In this document: piece by piece, positions 23,926-36,400 of the stretch
How positions within the stretch are numbered: the stretch's first letter is position 1
Layout of the letters: each line of letters opens with the position of its first letter
Origin: Plantago major
Lineage: Eukaryota; Streptophyta; Magnoliopsida; Lamiales; Plantaginaceae
Length of the DNA: 64,000 bases
Assembly (NCBI GenBank): GCA_026545765.1
Contig: CM048841.1
Coordinates: forward strand, 26,013,397 to 26,077,396
Reading direction: 5' to 3'
Notes under the pieces: generated by a model
What the model saw: the letters and a program-made list of their open reading frames with translations, nothing else
Told to the model about the DNA's origin: nothing
Databases searched by the model: none
Program-made: the position numbers and the translations under genes

Positions 23926-25017
23926 TTTTGAATATTTCTATATGATAATAATTATATGTAGAAATAGAAATAGACTTATACATTACTTCTAAAATTTAAA
24001 ATACATATTAAAATCACACTTGTAATTGTAGTATTTTAATTGTTGTAATTTTCATTTTCAATTATTTTAATTTGAAATTTCAAGTATAGTAATTTTCAAT
24101 TTTAAGTATTGTAGTTTTTTTTAAGTAATGTAATTTTTATTTTCAAGTAATATATTTAAAAATATATTAGTGTGATTTTGTTATAATGAATTGACAACAT
24201 TTAAAATAAAGTCAAGAATAAAGTTTAAAAGGAAATGAGAAAAAAAATGAAATGACTAATTAAGTTTGAAAGAAATGTTAAAAGAAAATAGATTTTACCA
24301 CCAAGTTGAAGTAGAGAATTGCAAAGTGAGTTCTGATGAGTGGAATCTTGACGTGGCGGAGAGTGGGTTTGCAGAGTCAGAATCACGGAAATGGCCTTAC
24401 ACGCACATCAAGATTAATTTATTCGGAACAAACACGTACTTCAGGTCATTAGGGATGATTTTTCGGATATAAATGGCACTTATTGGTGGATAACATAAAT
24501 CATTTTGATTTTTAAATGTCAAATTCATTACAATCACCCTTCTAAAATGTGTGATTTCCTAGGCGCACATCGCTAAAACCAACCATTTCCTTTCTTTATG
24601 AGTTTGAAGTTGGTTTAAATTTAAGATGATCGTAGATGTCTCCACCGTTAATCGAGGGAGACACTATATATAAAGTAACTAAAATACTTTATTTCCATTA
24701 AAACACCAAGTTATAATAAACATTTTTCTAAGTGGATACTAAAAATCATGTTTACAATAAAATTACACATGTTTGTGTTTACATAACCTTTAACCTTTAG
24801 ATGCCTTACAACTAAATAATATTTTTCTACAATTGATTAATTTAAATATGAACATTTACTATCATTTATTTGAAACACTACACCTTGACAAACTGCACTT
24901 TGCGCATTTGTGTAAAAACACTGGTGTTCCGGATCATAACAACTCTTTTTTATCTTCATACAAGCTCTCATTATTTTGAAGATAATTGTGACTAATTAAT
25001 TACGATGTAATCTAAAT

Positions 25018-25085
25018 CTAGATGCCCACTTACACTCTCAGCATCATTCATCTAGATGCCCACTTACACTCTCAGCATAATTCCA
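25018..25085. repeat. 34-bp tandem duplication
   Basis: CTAGATGCCCACTTACACTC starts at 25018 and again at 25052, giving two adjacent 34-bp units, about 110 bp left of the retrotransposon. Confidence 0.85.
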
Positions 25086-25196
25086 TATTCTCATTATGGA
25101 TTTAACATATCTTTGATTAATCTTTTGAGCCTTTCCACCGTGACCAGATCTCCACTAGAGAAGCTTAACGTCCAAGAAAAGAATTACTATATCTAC

Positions 25197-26043
25197 TGTT
25201 GATACGGATATATGTCAAATCCGTTAAGGGCGCCATAGAGCGTGTCCTATAGCGCATCACGGTTTAATAGCCAATTCAGTACTGGTCCGACCTCGCATGG
25301 TCCGTCCTAGTGAGTCAACCAGTACGCTAAAGTCGCTACACCCTCACGGCTAGTCCGAGCTAGCTGGGAAAAGGACTTCTAAACTTGACTGAGTCAGTCC
25401 AAAGATGCCCAACAGACCGGACGAGATAGCCTCTCGGACGCCACCTTTGCAGTAAGACCAAACGTATACTGGAATCACTGAGATACTTCCGTGAGACACT
25501 CGGCTCGGACATCCAGAGTTAACAGAGGTTAGATCAATCGAGCAGACAGTTCTATCCTAAGGACTTATACGGACCCAACAGGTGGAACAGCACTCTCGGT
25601 AGGGAAAGGACCGATTTATCCTCCCAGGCCCAATACACGGTATTGGACTATGACATACTGTTGGGCAATGGGCCAAAGGAATGTCGCTATCCTTGAATCC
25701 ACACCTTACACTTTGCATCATCTTATGAGTCACCTCATAACCTATAATAACTATAAATATAGCACAAGGTCCAAGACCTTAAGGTAAGAAAGAGGTGATA
25801 AAGTTTCCAGTATTATAACCTTCCTCATAACTATTACATTGAGAGCTCCCAACTCTATCTTGAGTAAAGTCTCTTACCGTATTGACATACGCAATCCGGG
25901 TAACCTTTTCTAATTCCCCCCACTTAGTCCTTTCAGGTATTCTATATCGGACAGGTATTGCTTCGGACTTCAAGTAGGAGGCGGATCTTAGACTAGGTTA
26001 CTTGTTATAGTTTAGTTAGTGTTTGAGATCTTACCCCTCAACA
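25197..26043 (+). repeat. 5' LTR (847 bp)
   Basis: It begins TGTTGATACGG, ends CCTCAACA, and matches 37537-38356 along its length. Relative to the 3' LTR it has about 22 bp extra near 25264-25285 and about 5 bp extra near 25430. A TATA box is at 25751. Confidence 0.95.
25751..25760 (+). promoter_or_regulatory. LTR TATA box
   Basis: CTATAAATAT, repeated in the 3' LTR near 38074-38083, is the only strong TATA-like word in the LTR and lies about 290 bp from its end. It is a probable U3 core promoter for the sense transcript. Confidence 0.6.
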
Positions 26044-26063
26044 TTTGGCGCCGTCTGTGGGAA
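26044..26063 (+). other. Primer-binding site
   Basis: Immediately after the 5' LTR the sequence is TTTGGCGCCGTCTGTGGGAA. TGG, complementary to the tRNA 3' CCA, starts two bases in. This arrangement is usual for plant gypsy elements; I cannot name the tRNA with certainty. Confidence 0.75.
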
Positions 26064-26097
26064 CCCTTACAAAAGGTTCCGTGCTTAAGCTGGGTTG

Positions 26098-27526
26098 ATG
26101 GCAAGAACAAGACGGACATCACAGACCAGTGCTGCAGGCGTCAGGACTCCCCCTCCGCGCCCAAGCGGACGTCCACCAAACATAGGACGGACGGCCACTG
26201 CGGCTGAAGGGAATATTGGGGGAAGGAGATATCCGAGTGATGGTCACACAACAAGCCCATCCTCAGATGAAGGAAGAGACGTTTCGTCTAGGGGAATCCG
26301 TAATGTTCTAGAGAATGTTGTGCCTGAAAGTCGCGGAGTAGTGGAAGCTCAAGTTCCTCCGGCAGGAACACAGGGCCCACCTCTAGGACAACACTTTACC
26401 ATGCCAGATGGTCGTATCATCCGCACTAACGGCTTTAGATTAAGTGAGGATCAATTTGGCGACTGCTCACAATAATCCAGGGTTGTCTGGGATCTAACAA
26501 TGTACAACCCCAGCAAGCCACTCCGCCATTGGTAAATCCGAGGCAAGCAGAGCCCGCTTTATCGAGGAACGAGCAACGTCCGATCCAGCAAAGGTTGGGG
26601 AATCAGCTACCATAGGAAGATTTGCGGAATCTCCTAGACAGGAGAGCCTCCGCTTCCCAAGCCCGAAGAGAGGGAAGCCCAAATGGGCAGAGGGCACATC
26701 AAGGAGACTAAACAAAGCGACTTGAGTTCTCGCTGATTACCTCCACGGGTCAAGATCACGTGGTGAGACCGCCCATCGCCCATTTAGATGAACTTCCCGC
26801 GGATGTAGCAATTCATCCTAGAACAGGAGAAATGATGACTGCGGAAGAAATCTATGCTCAACAAAAGGCCCTGGAAGCCCAGATTCTCAATCTCGGACGT
26901 TTGGTAAAAGATCATGAGCAGATAGCTACTAGCACATCAAATCCTTTGTGTGATGATATCATGAAAGAAAAGGAAAGAAACAAGAACTTGGATCAAGTGA
27001 TTCCGAACTTGGAATACTATTACGGAGACACTTGTCCGGTAGGCCACTTGACAAGGTACAATAGTAAGATTGATTCCAAAGGGATGAGTGATAATACAAA
27101 AGCTCTTACTTTCTCATCTACTCTCTTCGGAACAGCCATGGATTGGTATACTGCGTTGCCAAACAAGTCCGTAAGATCATATGCGGATCTCTCTTCCAAG
27201 TTCCTGGGATGATTTGGAAAATCGAAAAGAAGGAAACGAACCGTTGAGCACCTGGCAGAGGTTATACAAAGCGAACAAGAGGATCTCAGGACTTTCCTAG
27301 ATCGCTTCAATACGGAGGTCCTCCGAGTTGAGCCTCACAGTATTAAGGAACGGGTCCGTCACCTGGATGCTAATAGTTACAACACAGAGCTCCGCAGGAA
27401 ACTTTCTAGCCAGGAAGTGAGAAGTGAAAAGCATTTGGATGACATCTGTGAAGAGGTAATGTACGGAGAGGAGTATCAAAAGAATGTTCCAGTGAGAGTT
27501 GGTTCCAAGAAAGGAAAAGAGCAGTG
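26098..27526 (+). pseudogene. gag region of the LTR element
   Basis: ATG at 26098 opens a basic, Pro/Arg-rich N-terminus. The frame breaks at about 26473 and resumes from about 26760 with a coiled region and the Retrotrans_gag core (YYGDTCPVGHLTRYNSKID...ALTFSSTLFGTAMDWYTALP). A TGA interrupts it at 27210-27212 and the frame then runs on to 27526. Gag would form the virus-like particle of the element. The breaks make a functional product impossible from this copy. Confidence 0.8.
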
Positions 27527-28532
27527 AAGCAAGAGCAACGCCATGGAAAGTTCGATCCAAGGAAGGATTACAGAGATAAGGGTTTCAACAGGGAAGGAAG
27601 TCCGCCGAGAAGATACGCGGATTATACCCGTCTCAATAGACTAAGATCCGACATTTTGGCAACCATTATTGAGAAAAAGTTGGATATTCAATGGCCAAAG
27701 CCATCTCACAATAACCGGAAGAACAATAATGCGAAAGGGTATTACAAGTTTCACAAGAGTCGTGGGCATGAGACGGACGATTGCATCAAACTGAAAACGG
27801 AGGTTGAACACTTAATAAGAAAGGGAAAGCTGAAGGAGCACGTCTACACGGATGAGCCTTCTAGGCATGATAGGACGGAACGGGGAAGGGAAGACATGAC
27901 CGCAGAACCACAACCCTATCCGCTATCCTTGCCACCTCTGTCAAACAATCATCCGCCATGCTCGGATCATCACCGATACAAGTATGATGATGACATTGAA
28001 ATGGAGAATCTTCCATGCAGTGCAGTGATCAACACCATAGCAGGTGGACCAACTAGAGGCGATAGCAGGAACGCAAGAGAACGGACAGCTCAGAATCTGC
28101 AGAACAACGATAGATCCTATGCTTCTCCAGCGATCCGAGGAACCTACATTATATCCTTTGATGACAGTGAGATTCCCCCCTCCTACAGCAGGAGATGAGG
28201 ACATAGATGATCCTGATGTCCCACTGGTGGTTTCTTTAATTATAGTGACTTATCGGGTAAACAAGATCCTGGTAGATACAGGGAGTTCCTCGAACATCAT
28301 AGCCAAAAGGACAATAGATCAGATGAATCTGGGGAGAATTCGGTATGAGAGAGCCAATACCTCCATATTAGGGTTTGGCGGAGGAACTGTCCACCCCCTA
28401 GGAAGTGTCATGCTTCATGTATCATTGGGGACACATCCCGCGAGAGTGACACAGCTAGTCCGTTTTGTAGTGGTGGATCGAACTTTTGACTACAATGCCA
28501 TCTTTGGTCGTCCGGGGCTAAATCAATTTTGA
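27524..28532 (+). pseudogene. gag C-terminus and aspartic protease region
   Basis: The first part (27524-28198) is charged and contains a zinc-knuckle-like FHKSRGHETDDC whose first cysteine position is tyrosine. An overlapping frame (28044-28532) carries the protease: ILVDTGSSSNI with the catalytic DTG at about 28273, and the flap/C-terminal pattern FDYNAIFGRPGL. Protease would cleave the Gag-Pol polyprotein. The two parts are in different frames, so a frameshift separates them. Confidence 0.8.
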
Positions 28533-28631
28533 GCTATACCTTCCACCCTACATAATAGGATGAATTTTCCGACTCCCAGCGGAACCGGAGAAGAAATAGG
28601 AAACATCTGAGAAGCTTGGGAGTGTTACATC

Positions 28632-29740
28632 ATGTCTACCAGGAGGGCATCTGCACCCGTGTTAGCAGTCTCTCTGACTTCTGACCCGCAAATTATCCTC
28701 CCACCAAAAAAGGAGAATCCCAACATTAGGATAGGGAGCCCGAAGGACAAGTTTCCCAAAATTGCACGGATCGAACCTCATGAGACCCTCCAGGATGTTG
28801 GACTTGTTGTCGGAAGCCCGGACAAGAAGACTAGAACTGGAACGGAGATGAATGCGGAAGTGGAGATGAATGCGGAAGTGGAGATGAAGCTCATTGCTTG
28901 TCTCCGCGACAACAACGATGTCTTTGCTTGGAGTACTGACGACCTCAAGGGGATAGATCCGAGGGTCACTGTTCACCGTCTGAACATGGACCCCTCGATT
29001 AAATATATCCGCCAGAAGAGAAAAGATTTTGGTCCAATCAAAGATGCCATCATATCCGCAGAAGTTGACCGGCTCATGAAGGCCGGACACATCGAAGAGG
29101 TCCGTTATTCCGATTAGGTTTGCAACGTTGTCTTAGTTGAGAAATCACCGGGCAAATGGCGGATGTGCAATGATTTCACTAGGCTAAATAAATTTTACCC
29201 AAAAGATCCATATCCTTTGCCACGGATTGACCAGTTGGTTGATTCCACAGCCGAATGCACGTTACTAAGTTTCATGGACGCGTATTAAGGCTTTTACCAA
29301 ATTCGGATGGCCAAGGAAGATATTAAGTAGACAACTTTCTTCGCTGCGGGAGGGGTGTACTGCTTTAAAGTGATGCCCTTCGGATTGAAAAATGCCGGAC
29401 CTACTTACCAAAGGCTGGTAAATCAAATGTTTAAGGAAGAAATCGGCAAGACCATGGAGGTGTACGTGGACGACATGCTCGTTAAAAGCAAAACTGAGGA
29501 ACAACACATAGAGCACTCAAACAAGTGCTTTGCTATCCTTAGGAAGTATGGGATGAAACTTAATCCGGAAAAGTGCACCTTCGGGGTAAAGGGCGGAAAG
29601 TTCTTGGGCTACATGTTCACAGAAAGAGAGATAAGTGCAAATACTGAGAAGATAAAAGCCATCCTAGACCTGCCTCATCCGAAGAACCTCAATGAGGTCC
29701 TGGAAAGGCCCGATCAATCCAGACGACTCTCTAAATGGTA
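28632..29740 (+). pseudogene. Reverse transcriptase region, interrupted and C-terminally deleted
   Basis: The protease-RT linker (28632-29116) contains an 18-bp in-frame duplication (EMNAEV twice). RT motifs follow: GKWRMCNDFTRLN, LPRIDQLVD, CFKVMPFGLKNAGPTYQRL and the catalytic YVDDM near 29462-29476. Stop codons lie at about 29116, 29287 and 29329. Near 29700 the conserved text jumps from PHPKNLNEV to the stretch that normally follows the first RNase H, so the thumb/connection and gypsy RNase H domain appear to be deleted. Confidence 0.8.
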
Positions 29741-30560
29741 AATAGAGCTGAGCGAATACGACATTAGCTATCAGGCTCCGACAACCAAGAAAGCTCAAGT
29801 TATTGCGGACTTCTTAGCGGAGTACCCTGAAGCGGAGTCAGAGAAAGTCTCGGATAAACAGGCACTTGAGTGCTTGATTACCAAGCAGATCAAATGAAAG
29901 TCAGTTCCGCCAAAGATTAACCCATATAACCATGAAGATGCTCAGTTTATCAATCAATCTCGGACTATGACATGGGAAGAAACTCGGGTCAACCAAATGT
30001 TCCTCCTCGATGATATCACAAGAGAATCAAATACTGATAACTCTGGCCGGGATGCTAAAGGGGAAAAGGAACAAGGTTTGAAGATTCAAGAGCTTATAGA
30101 AGATCCTCAAACCAGAGAGCAGCCCACCGATATATGTGGACATTGGAAGTGGATGGCTTATCCACCGGAAGAGTGGGAGGCATTGGAATCTATCTTAAAA
30201 GCCCTGATGGCGCGGAACTCGACTATGCAATATCCTTGGACTTCAAGGTTACAAACAATGAAGCTGAATATGAAGCACTATTGGTCGGGCTACGTATAGC
30301 CAAGTCCCACAAGTCCGGAAACTCAAAGCTTACACGGATTCACAGTTAGTGGAAGCCCAGTTTTCTGGTGCTTTTGCCACAAAAGGCCCTTCAATGATCA
30401 AGTACCTTGAGCTACTGAAACTAGAAGTGAATCTCTTCGATGAGTTTACCCTGGAAAAATTTGACAGGGAATGGAATGAAAGAGCGGATACTCTGGCAAA
30501 GTACGCGTCCGTAACAGCTGCTCTAGATACAAGGAAAGTTATTCTACTCACAATTAAGAA
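29741..30560 (+). pseudogene. Tat-type second RNase H (archaeal-like) region
   Basis: From 30134 the frame reads VDGLSTGRVGGIGIYLKSPDG, then KVTNNEAEYEALLVGLRIA, the pattern of the extra RNase H of Tat-lineage elements. It continues, after a frame break near 30345, with SQLVEAQFSGAF and WNERADTLAKYASV. The preceding stretch 29741-29890 carries ELSEYDISYQAP and QVIADFLAEYP. This domain would degrade the RNA strand during reverse transcription. Confidence 0.7.
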
Positions 30561-31974
30561 CTCATCTGTCATGAGTCCTACTCCAACCATTATGATCACT
30601 GAAACAGGAAGAAATTGGATGACTAATATCTTTAGTTACCTCAAGGACGGATCATTACCTGCTGACCCAAAGGAGTCAAGGAGTGTACAACACCGAGCGA
30701 ACAGGTATTTCGTACTTGGGGGAGATCTATATGAGAAATCCTTCACTGGGGCTTATATGAGATGTTTGGGTCCACAAGAAGCGAGGATGGTGCTTGAGGA
30801 AATTCACAGTGGAAGTTGCGGAAGTCATTCCGGTGGGCGGACCCTTGCTCAAAAAATCATCCGACAAGGTTACTACTGGCCTACTATTGATAAGGATTCC
30901 GCAAGCTTCGCCCGAAATTGCCCTGATTGTCAGTATTATGCAAATGTCCCCCATCGTCTGACACACCCTATGATTCCGTCAGTCATAGCATGTCTGTTTG
31001 ATCAATGGGGCATCAATATTGTCGGACCTTTCCTAAGAAGCACTCAACGGAAGAAATTCTTAATTGTAGCTGTGGAATATTTCACCAAATGGTAAGAAGC
31101 AGAAGCAGTAGCCATTATCACGGAAAGCCGCGTGCGGACATTCATTTGGAAGAATATCATTTGTCGCTTTGGCTTATCAAGAATTCTTGTCTCGGATGAT
31201 GGTGCTCAATTTTCGGGCAACAGACTCAAGGAATGGTTGGCCTCTTTCAAGATTGAGCAACGCTTCACATCTGTCGGATACCCACAGGCTAATGGACAAG
31301 CTGAGTCCACGAACAAGACAATTATTAAGATCCTGGAAAAGCGGCTGAGGACCTCTCGGGATAGTTGGGCGGATGACCTAGACGGAGTGCTCTGGGCTCA
31401 CCGCACCACTGCACGGACTGCCACTAGGGAGACCCCATTTGCTCTGGTTTATGGCACGGAAGCAATCATCCCAGCGGAAATTCTAGTCGAAACGATGGGG
31501 GTCCAAGAATTCCATGATTCCGCCAATCAGGAAGCTCGGATCTATGATCTAGATATGCTAGAACAGAAGAGGACCTAAGAATTGGCCAATATCCACAGAT
31601 ATCAAGCAACTGCAGCCCGGGCCTACAACAAAAATATCCAAGCTAAAGATTTACAGGTCGGAGACTTGGTGCTCCGCAGAGCTGATATCTTAAGCAAGGT
31701 AAGCAAGCTTGAGCCTAAGTGGGAAGGACCCTACAAGATTGTTGGTGCGAGAGTGAATGGAAGTTACGATTTGGAGGACAAACACAGACACCCACTCAAG
31801 CGTACTTGGAATGCCAGGAACCTTCAAAAGTTTTATGCTTATGGATTGTTTTACGAAACTCCGCTAGTCGCCTGGACGTTTTTAGTTTTGAACTGTTTGT
31901 TACGCGGAACTCCGACAATTCTGTTTTTGTTAACTCTTTTGTCATTGGCCATGCAGCCCACAAGTTGTAATTGA
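30561..31974 (+). pseudogene. Integrase region, first catalytic Asp replaced
   Basis: The zinc-binding region (IHSGSCGSHSGGRTL...CPDCQ) at about 30800-30940 is followed by the core. WGINIVGPF at about 31006 has Asn (AAT at 31015-31017) where the first acidic residue of the DDE triad is expected; SDDGAQF and YPQANGQAESTNK keep the other two. The C-terminal chromatin-binding part ends KFYAYGLF, with stop at 31972-31974. Internal stops lie at about 31093 and 31576. The product would join the cDNA to host DNA; this copy could not make it. Confidence 0.85.
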
Positions 31975-33431
31975 ATTTCCGTCAAATCAATACAACTTCT
32001 ATCTTTCAATTCGTAAAAATAACATTTAGTGTTCAAGTGAAAGAAGCAAGCAATGAATTTTATTCACATACGAAACGGAGTATACATAACACTGTCTTGC
32101 AGTCTACAGCCTCGGATCTTTATCCGGATCTACTACTACAATACATAAACTGTACGAAAAGTCTCTGGAGATACGTCACCTTCCATTGAGATCATTCCTC
32201 TGACAGGAAAGTATTCCCCGTAGTCATCACTTCCCGGAACACCAAGAGTCTGATGTACCAGCACAATACAAAATGGTTAAGTGTGGGGGAATTTCTTACC
32301 GTATCACCATACCTTTGAATCCTTGTACGGATCCCATGCATAGTGTGTACGGACACCAATTCTCCAATAGACCTTGGAATTCGAAACGACCAGATCTCAG
32401 CCTATCCATCTTTAGAGGCTCCAACCCTCTTAAAAGTCAAGGGTTTCCCACTGATTCAAGAGAGATTTGAACCACTAAGGGCGGATTGACAGAAAGGGCT
32501 CTCGAAGTATTTTCTCAACCAACACGTCATTTCATCAGCCGGTTACCTTGGCGGTTTCTTTTGAGTAGCCTATCATTCAATACCCACACCTTTCCTGCAT
32601 TTAGGGTTTGCACCAGACTAGGAAAGGATGGGCGTATTGGAAGGCGGGCCAGTCAAAACGACAAGATAGAAGAGGGAGGAGAAGCAGAAGAAGAATCTGG
32701 GATCATTTCAGTACAATTTATGTACTTCGACCGTGGCCTTTTATAGAAAACTCTAACCAATTAGCGTCCGCCATGTAATAAAGTCGGTGTTGACGTTAGG
32801 TCTGGGCCATCCGTTTGGGCCAGATAGCGTCGGCTCACTTGGGTTTACCCATTTTTTGTCACGCTAAGCCCATGGATGAACACTTTACAAATCACATAAA
32901 AGATTGTCCGAGTAGAGCCCTCAACGGATAAATTTAACCAGTGATTGTTGGCCCAGTCCGAGCCACCATAAGTCGATAACTTATCATTTCTAGTCTATGA
33001 AGGACTACTCAGAATCTCACACTCCTGAGTAGACGCAACGGACATACCTAACGCATCCGAAATCCTATAAGTTCTAATCAATCATCATTGGTTTATACTT
33101 ATTAAGAGGAGCAAGCAATACTACTTCGAATTTGTCCATACGTCCGCAATAGGATAAGTTCCTCATTACTGGAATATACGAATTATTGCGGATGTTTGAC
33201 TTATTGCTACGGATGTCTATCCTACGGATTTGAGAAAAGTTCGAGTAACCAACAGTTGGATAATTCAGGCAAGATTATCAAGTAAAGATAAAGGGAACAA
33301 GACAGAATTATCTTAAACATAACAGATAATTGAGCGGAAAAATATAATCAGTGTACTTGGCGAGGTTCTATGCCATCAGAAGATCAGTATTCAGTAATTA
33401 CATCGTTTCTACGGGGCATACCCCTGACTTC
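31975..33431. other. Non-coding part of the LTR element between pol and the antisense gene
   Basis: No domain is recognised on either strand. It probably contains the 3' UTR and terminator of the antisense gene and the spacer after pol. Confidence 0.6.
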
Positions 33432-36400
33432 TCATTGAGGGGGAGGCTGGCTTGTCCCGGCTTCATCAGTTGCAGGCAGATTAGTGGAGGACGGATTGAC
33501 ATTCGAGGCACTCGCGCGTGATTCCGCAATGGCATCAAAGGTAGCCTTGATGTTCTCGAACAAGTTGAAGTCCGCATCATGGCCGACGATCCGAGAAGGT
33601 ATGATGTACCAATCCTTCAGATAGTTCATGTTGTCATGAAACGGCGTGAAGCAAACTTTCCCTATAGCCCTCGGGACACATTTGGGGAGAAAAGGTCCGC
33701 CATTGGTGATTTCCTCGGTGACCACCTCCACGAACTCACATGCCGCTAGACGCTCACCCGGGACGACCTCCACCGGGAATTCAACTCCACTGGCATCCGC
33801 TGATGGATCCAATCCTTCCGACTTCCAATCGAAGCTCGGAGACACTAGCCCTTTACGATGGCGGATGAGAACCCCTCTAGACGAAGAACATCGGCCTTGT
33901 CCGCCATAAAGAACTTGAAGGAGTCTGGCTTCATGAAGTCCTTCACAACTTCGAGTCGGGCGAACTGGAGATCTTCGAGGAGCGCATCCTTGGACTCCAG
34001 GAATGCCTTCATCGACTTATCGATAAAGTTCTCCTGCCATTCCAAGTCCGACTTTACCTCCTGCCAGCTAGCCTTCAACTTGGCAATAAGCGTATCCTTC
34101 CTTTTCAATTGGGCCTCCGCCAGTTTGACCTTCTCCGCCTCCTCCGCGGATGCAGCTAAAGCCTTATGTAGGTCTTCCTCAATAGTGGCCCGCTCACTGG
34201 CCTTCCACTGCATGGTCTTGATCATACATCTGAGCTACAAGAAATCCGTAATGTTAGAAGTCATATTTCTAACATAAAAGCGGAAGAAAAAAAAAAGACG
34301 GAGTTACTTACCCTTTGATGCAGCTTGTGGATCTCTCCAACCCTTTCAACCTCGGGGAGCCCACAACTCCGTTCGAACTCCGCATCAATGGCCACCTGAT
34401 CGGATAACAACAGCACAGCGGAGAACTGTTGCCTCTTCGATGCCGGAGCTGCATCCGAGGTAGCATTTCTCTTTCGGCCAGACTCGATAGCATCACGCAT
34501 CAGTACATCCCCCGGAGGCGCGGACGCAGCGGAACCACCTGGACCAGACGTCCTCGGAGCACCTGCGGTCGGTGGCTTCGACGCAGTGGTACTGTGGGTC
34601 GCCGAACCTTTGCCCTTGTCGGGCACCTCCAGAACCTGCGGATCCTCACCCGCCTTCTTCTGTCGCTCATCCCCAGCAGCAAAGAGGGCCGCATTCTTGG
34701 GATCCGCCATAGGTAGACCCGCGGACGTGTTAATAATCTTGGCCCTCTGGCCAGTGGCAAGCTCGAGGGCTTGCTGCTCCCTCTGTTGCTTCTTCTTTTC
34801 GCGGAGGGTCGACATAATATATTCGAACCAGTAGGCTGCAGAAGGAATAAATGATGTTAGATATGGACTCATATACAAATAACGGACACCTACAAAACAA
34901 GCAAGAACACACGAGTCTCAAGGAAAAGTCGGTCTTCCCTCCGACCTCAACGACGTCAGTCAGTCCACACAAATACGGTAGCGGCTGACATATCAATCCG
35001 TGAAACGGATATGTTGGTAGATTCCTTTTCTTGTGGATCTCCGCCACCCACGGAGCCAAATTCTTGGGAAGGGGGCTCCAATCTGGAATGCTCTCCCTCA
35101 GAAATTTTGTGGGCAACCTCCACTGTTCTCGTCTCCTCGCGGACTCCCCGGGCTTCAAAGACATCCGCACGAAGACGTACTTTTTCCACCATTTCGATCC
35201 GAGCGAGGAAATGGGATCCGAAATAAAGTTATACGATTTTCTATTTACAAATGTATAAAAAGGGGATTCCCCGGACTAAAGTTCACGTTGAACAGATGCC
35301 GAAAATTCTCAAAATTTACCGACTGTCCTTACTTCGCACAGAAAACTGCGAAGCAAATCAGGTTTCCCAAGGATTTGGGGATAACCTGACTCGGACCTAT
35401 CCCGATGTGATTCAAGATGTGCTTCAACTCAGAGGCAATGGGGACCTTCCATCCGCAGGAGAAAGCCGCTTCGTGCACACACATATATCCCGCTGGTGGA
35501 TTGTAGAAGGCATGCCCGGGCTCCGGAACCATGATTTCGACGGACTCAGGGATTTCCCACTTCCGCCTCCACTCCGGAATGTCCTCAGGCTTCACCTTGG
35601 ACAGACATGTGGGAAGCAGACCGTCCACGTTGAGCTCACCGTATGGATTCGCGATAACGACAGCAGACGCAGGACGAGGGAATTTAGTCCGTGCCACCTT
35701 AGCCCCACGACCCACAACCAATGGAGGATTAGGTTGAGCGGGCACCCCTGGGTGCAACACGATTCGGCGCCCAGAACATCTTTGCGGACGAGCAGCTTGA
35801 GGGGCTTCCTCATCTTCCTCCTCGTCAGCATCCTCTTCTTCTCCACCTTCGGGTCTCCCAGATGTACTTGGGTCGTTCAGACCTGTTTCCGCCACAACAC
35901 GGTCCTCCTCACCAGCCTCAAACATCTCTACATCGTCTGCCTCACGACCAGAGTCGCCTTCCTGCTCCATCCGAGGTGCACTTCCACCAGCCGATATGTT
36001 ACCACTACCGGTGGTCCGAGATCGAACTCGCACCCTTGTTCTCACAACGTTCCCTTGGCTACTCACCCCATCATTCTGAGCAGCAGTAGTACCATGGACC
36101 CCTTGCCCAACATCTGAATCACCGGATGAAACAACCTTCACAATGTCCGCCTTGTGCACCTTCGCAAGAAGGTTGTTTTGCGGGATCTCCAACTCCAGTT
36201 CGTCTAACGCGGACGAGGTTACCGCACCAGATTCGGATCCATGAGCTATTCCGTCATCGTAATCAAGGACCTCGTGCTGATTCTGACTATCACTCTCGGA
36301 CATCCTAGGGCACAAGGAAACGGATTAGAAAACGACATGGTGGTCGTCCGAGAGTTCATTTATGTATCTTATTAAGTCCCATGGTCCGAAAACGTCCTAC

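Larger units (their letters stand above)
22271..25196. other. AT-rich intergenic DNA between MetRS and the LTR retrotransposon
   Basis: No coding region is supported. Local items (two hairpins, a polypyrimidine tract and a short tandem duplication) are listed separately. A GC-rich island with short inverted repeats (GGGGCTGAGCCCC-like words, CCGCCCACAGTTGGGCGG) occupies about 22960-23090 within otherwise AT-rich DNA, as in the end of a decayed transposon. Confidence 0.55.

Noticed and set aside
35251-36117. 288-codon open frame on the + strand inside the LTR element
   Set aside because: It is the reverse shadow of the antisense gene, which has conserved blocks, splice sites and a promoter; the + frame has none.
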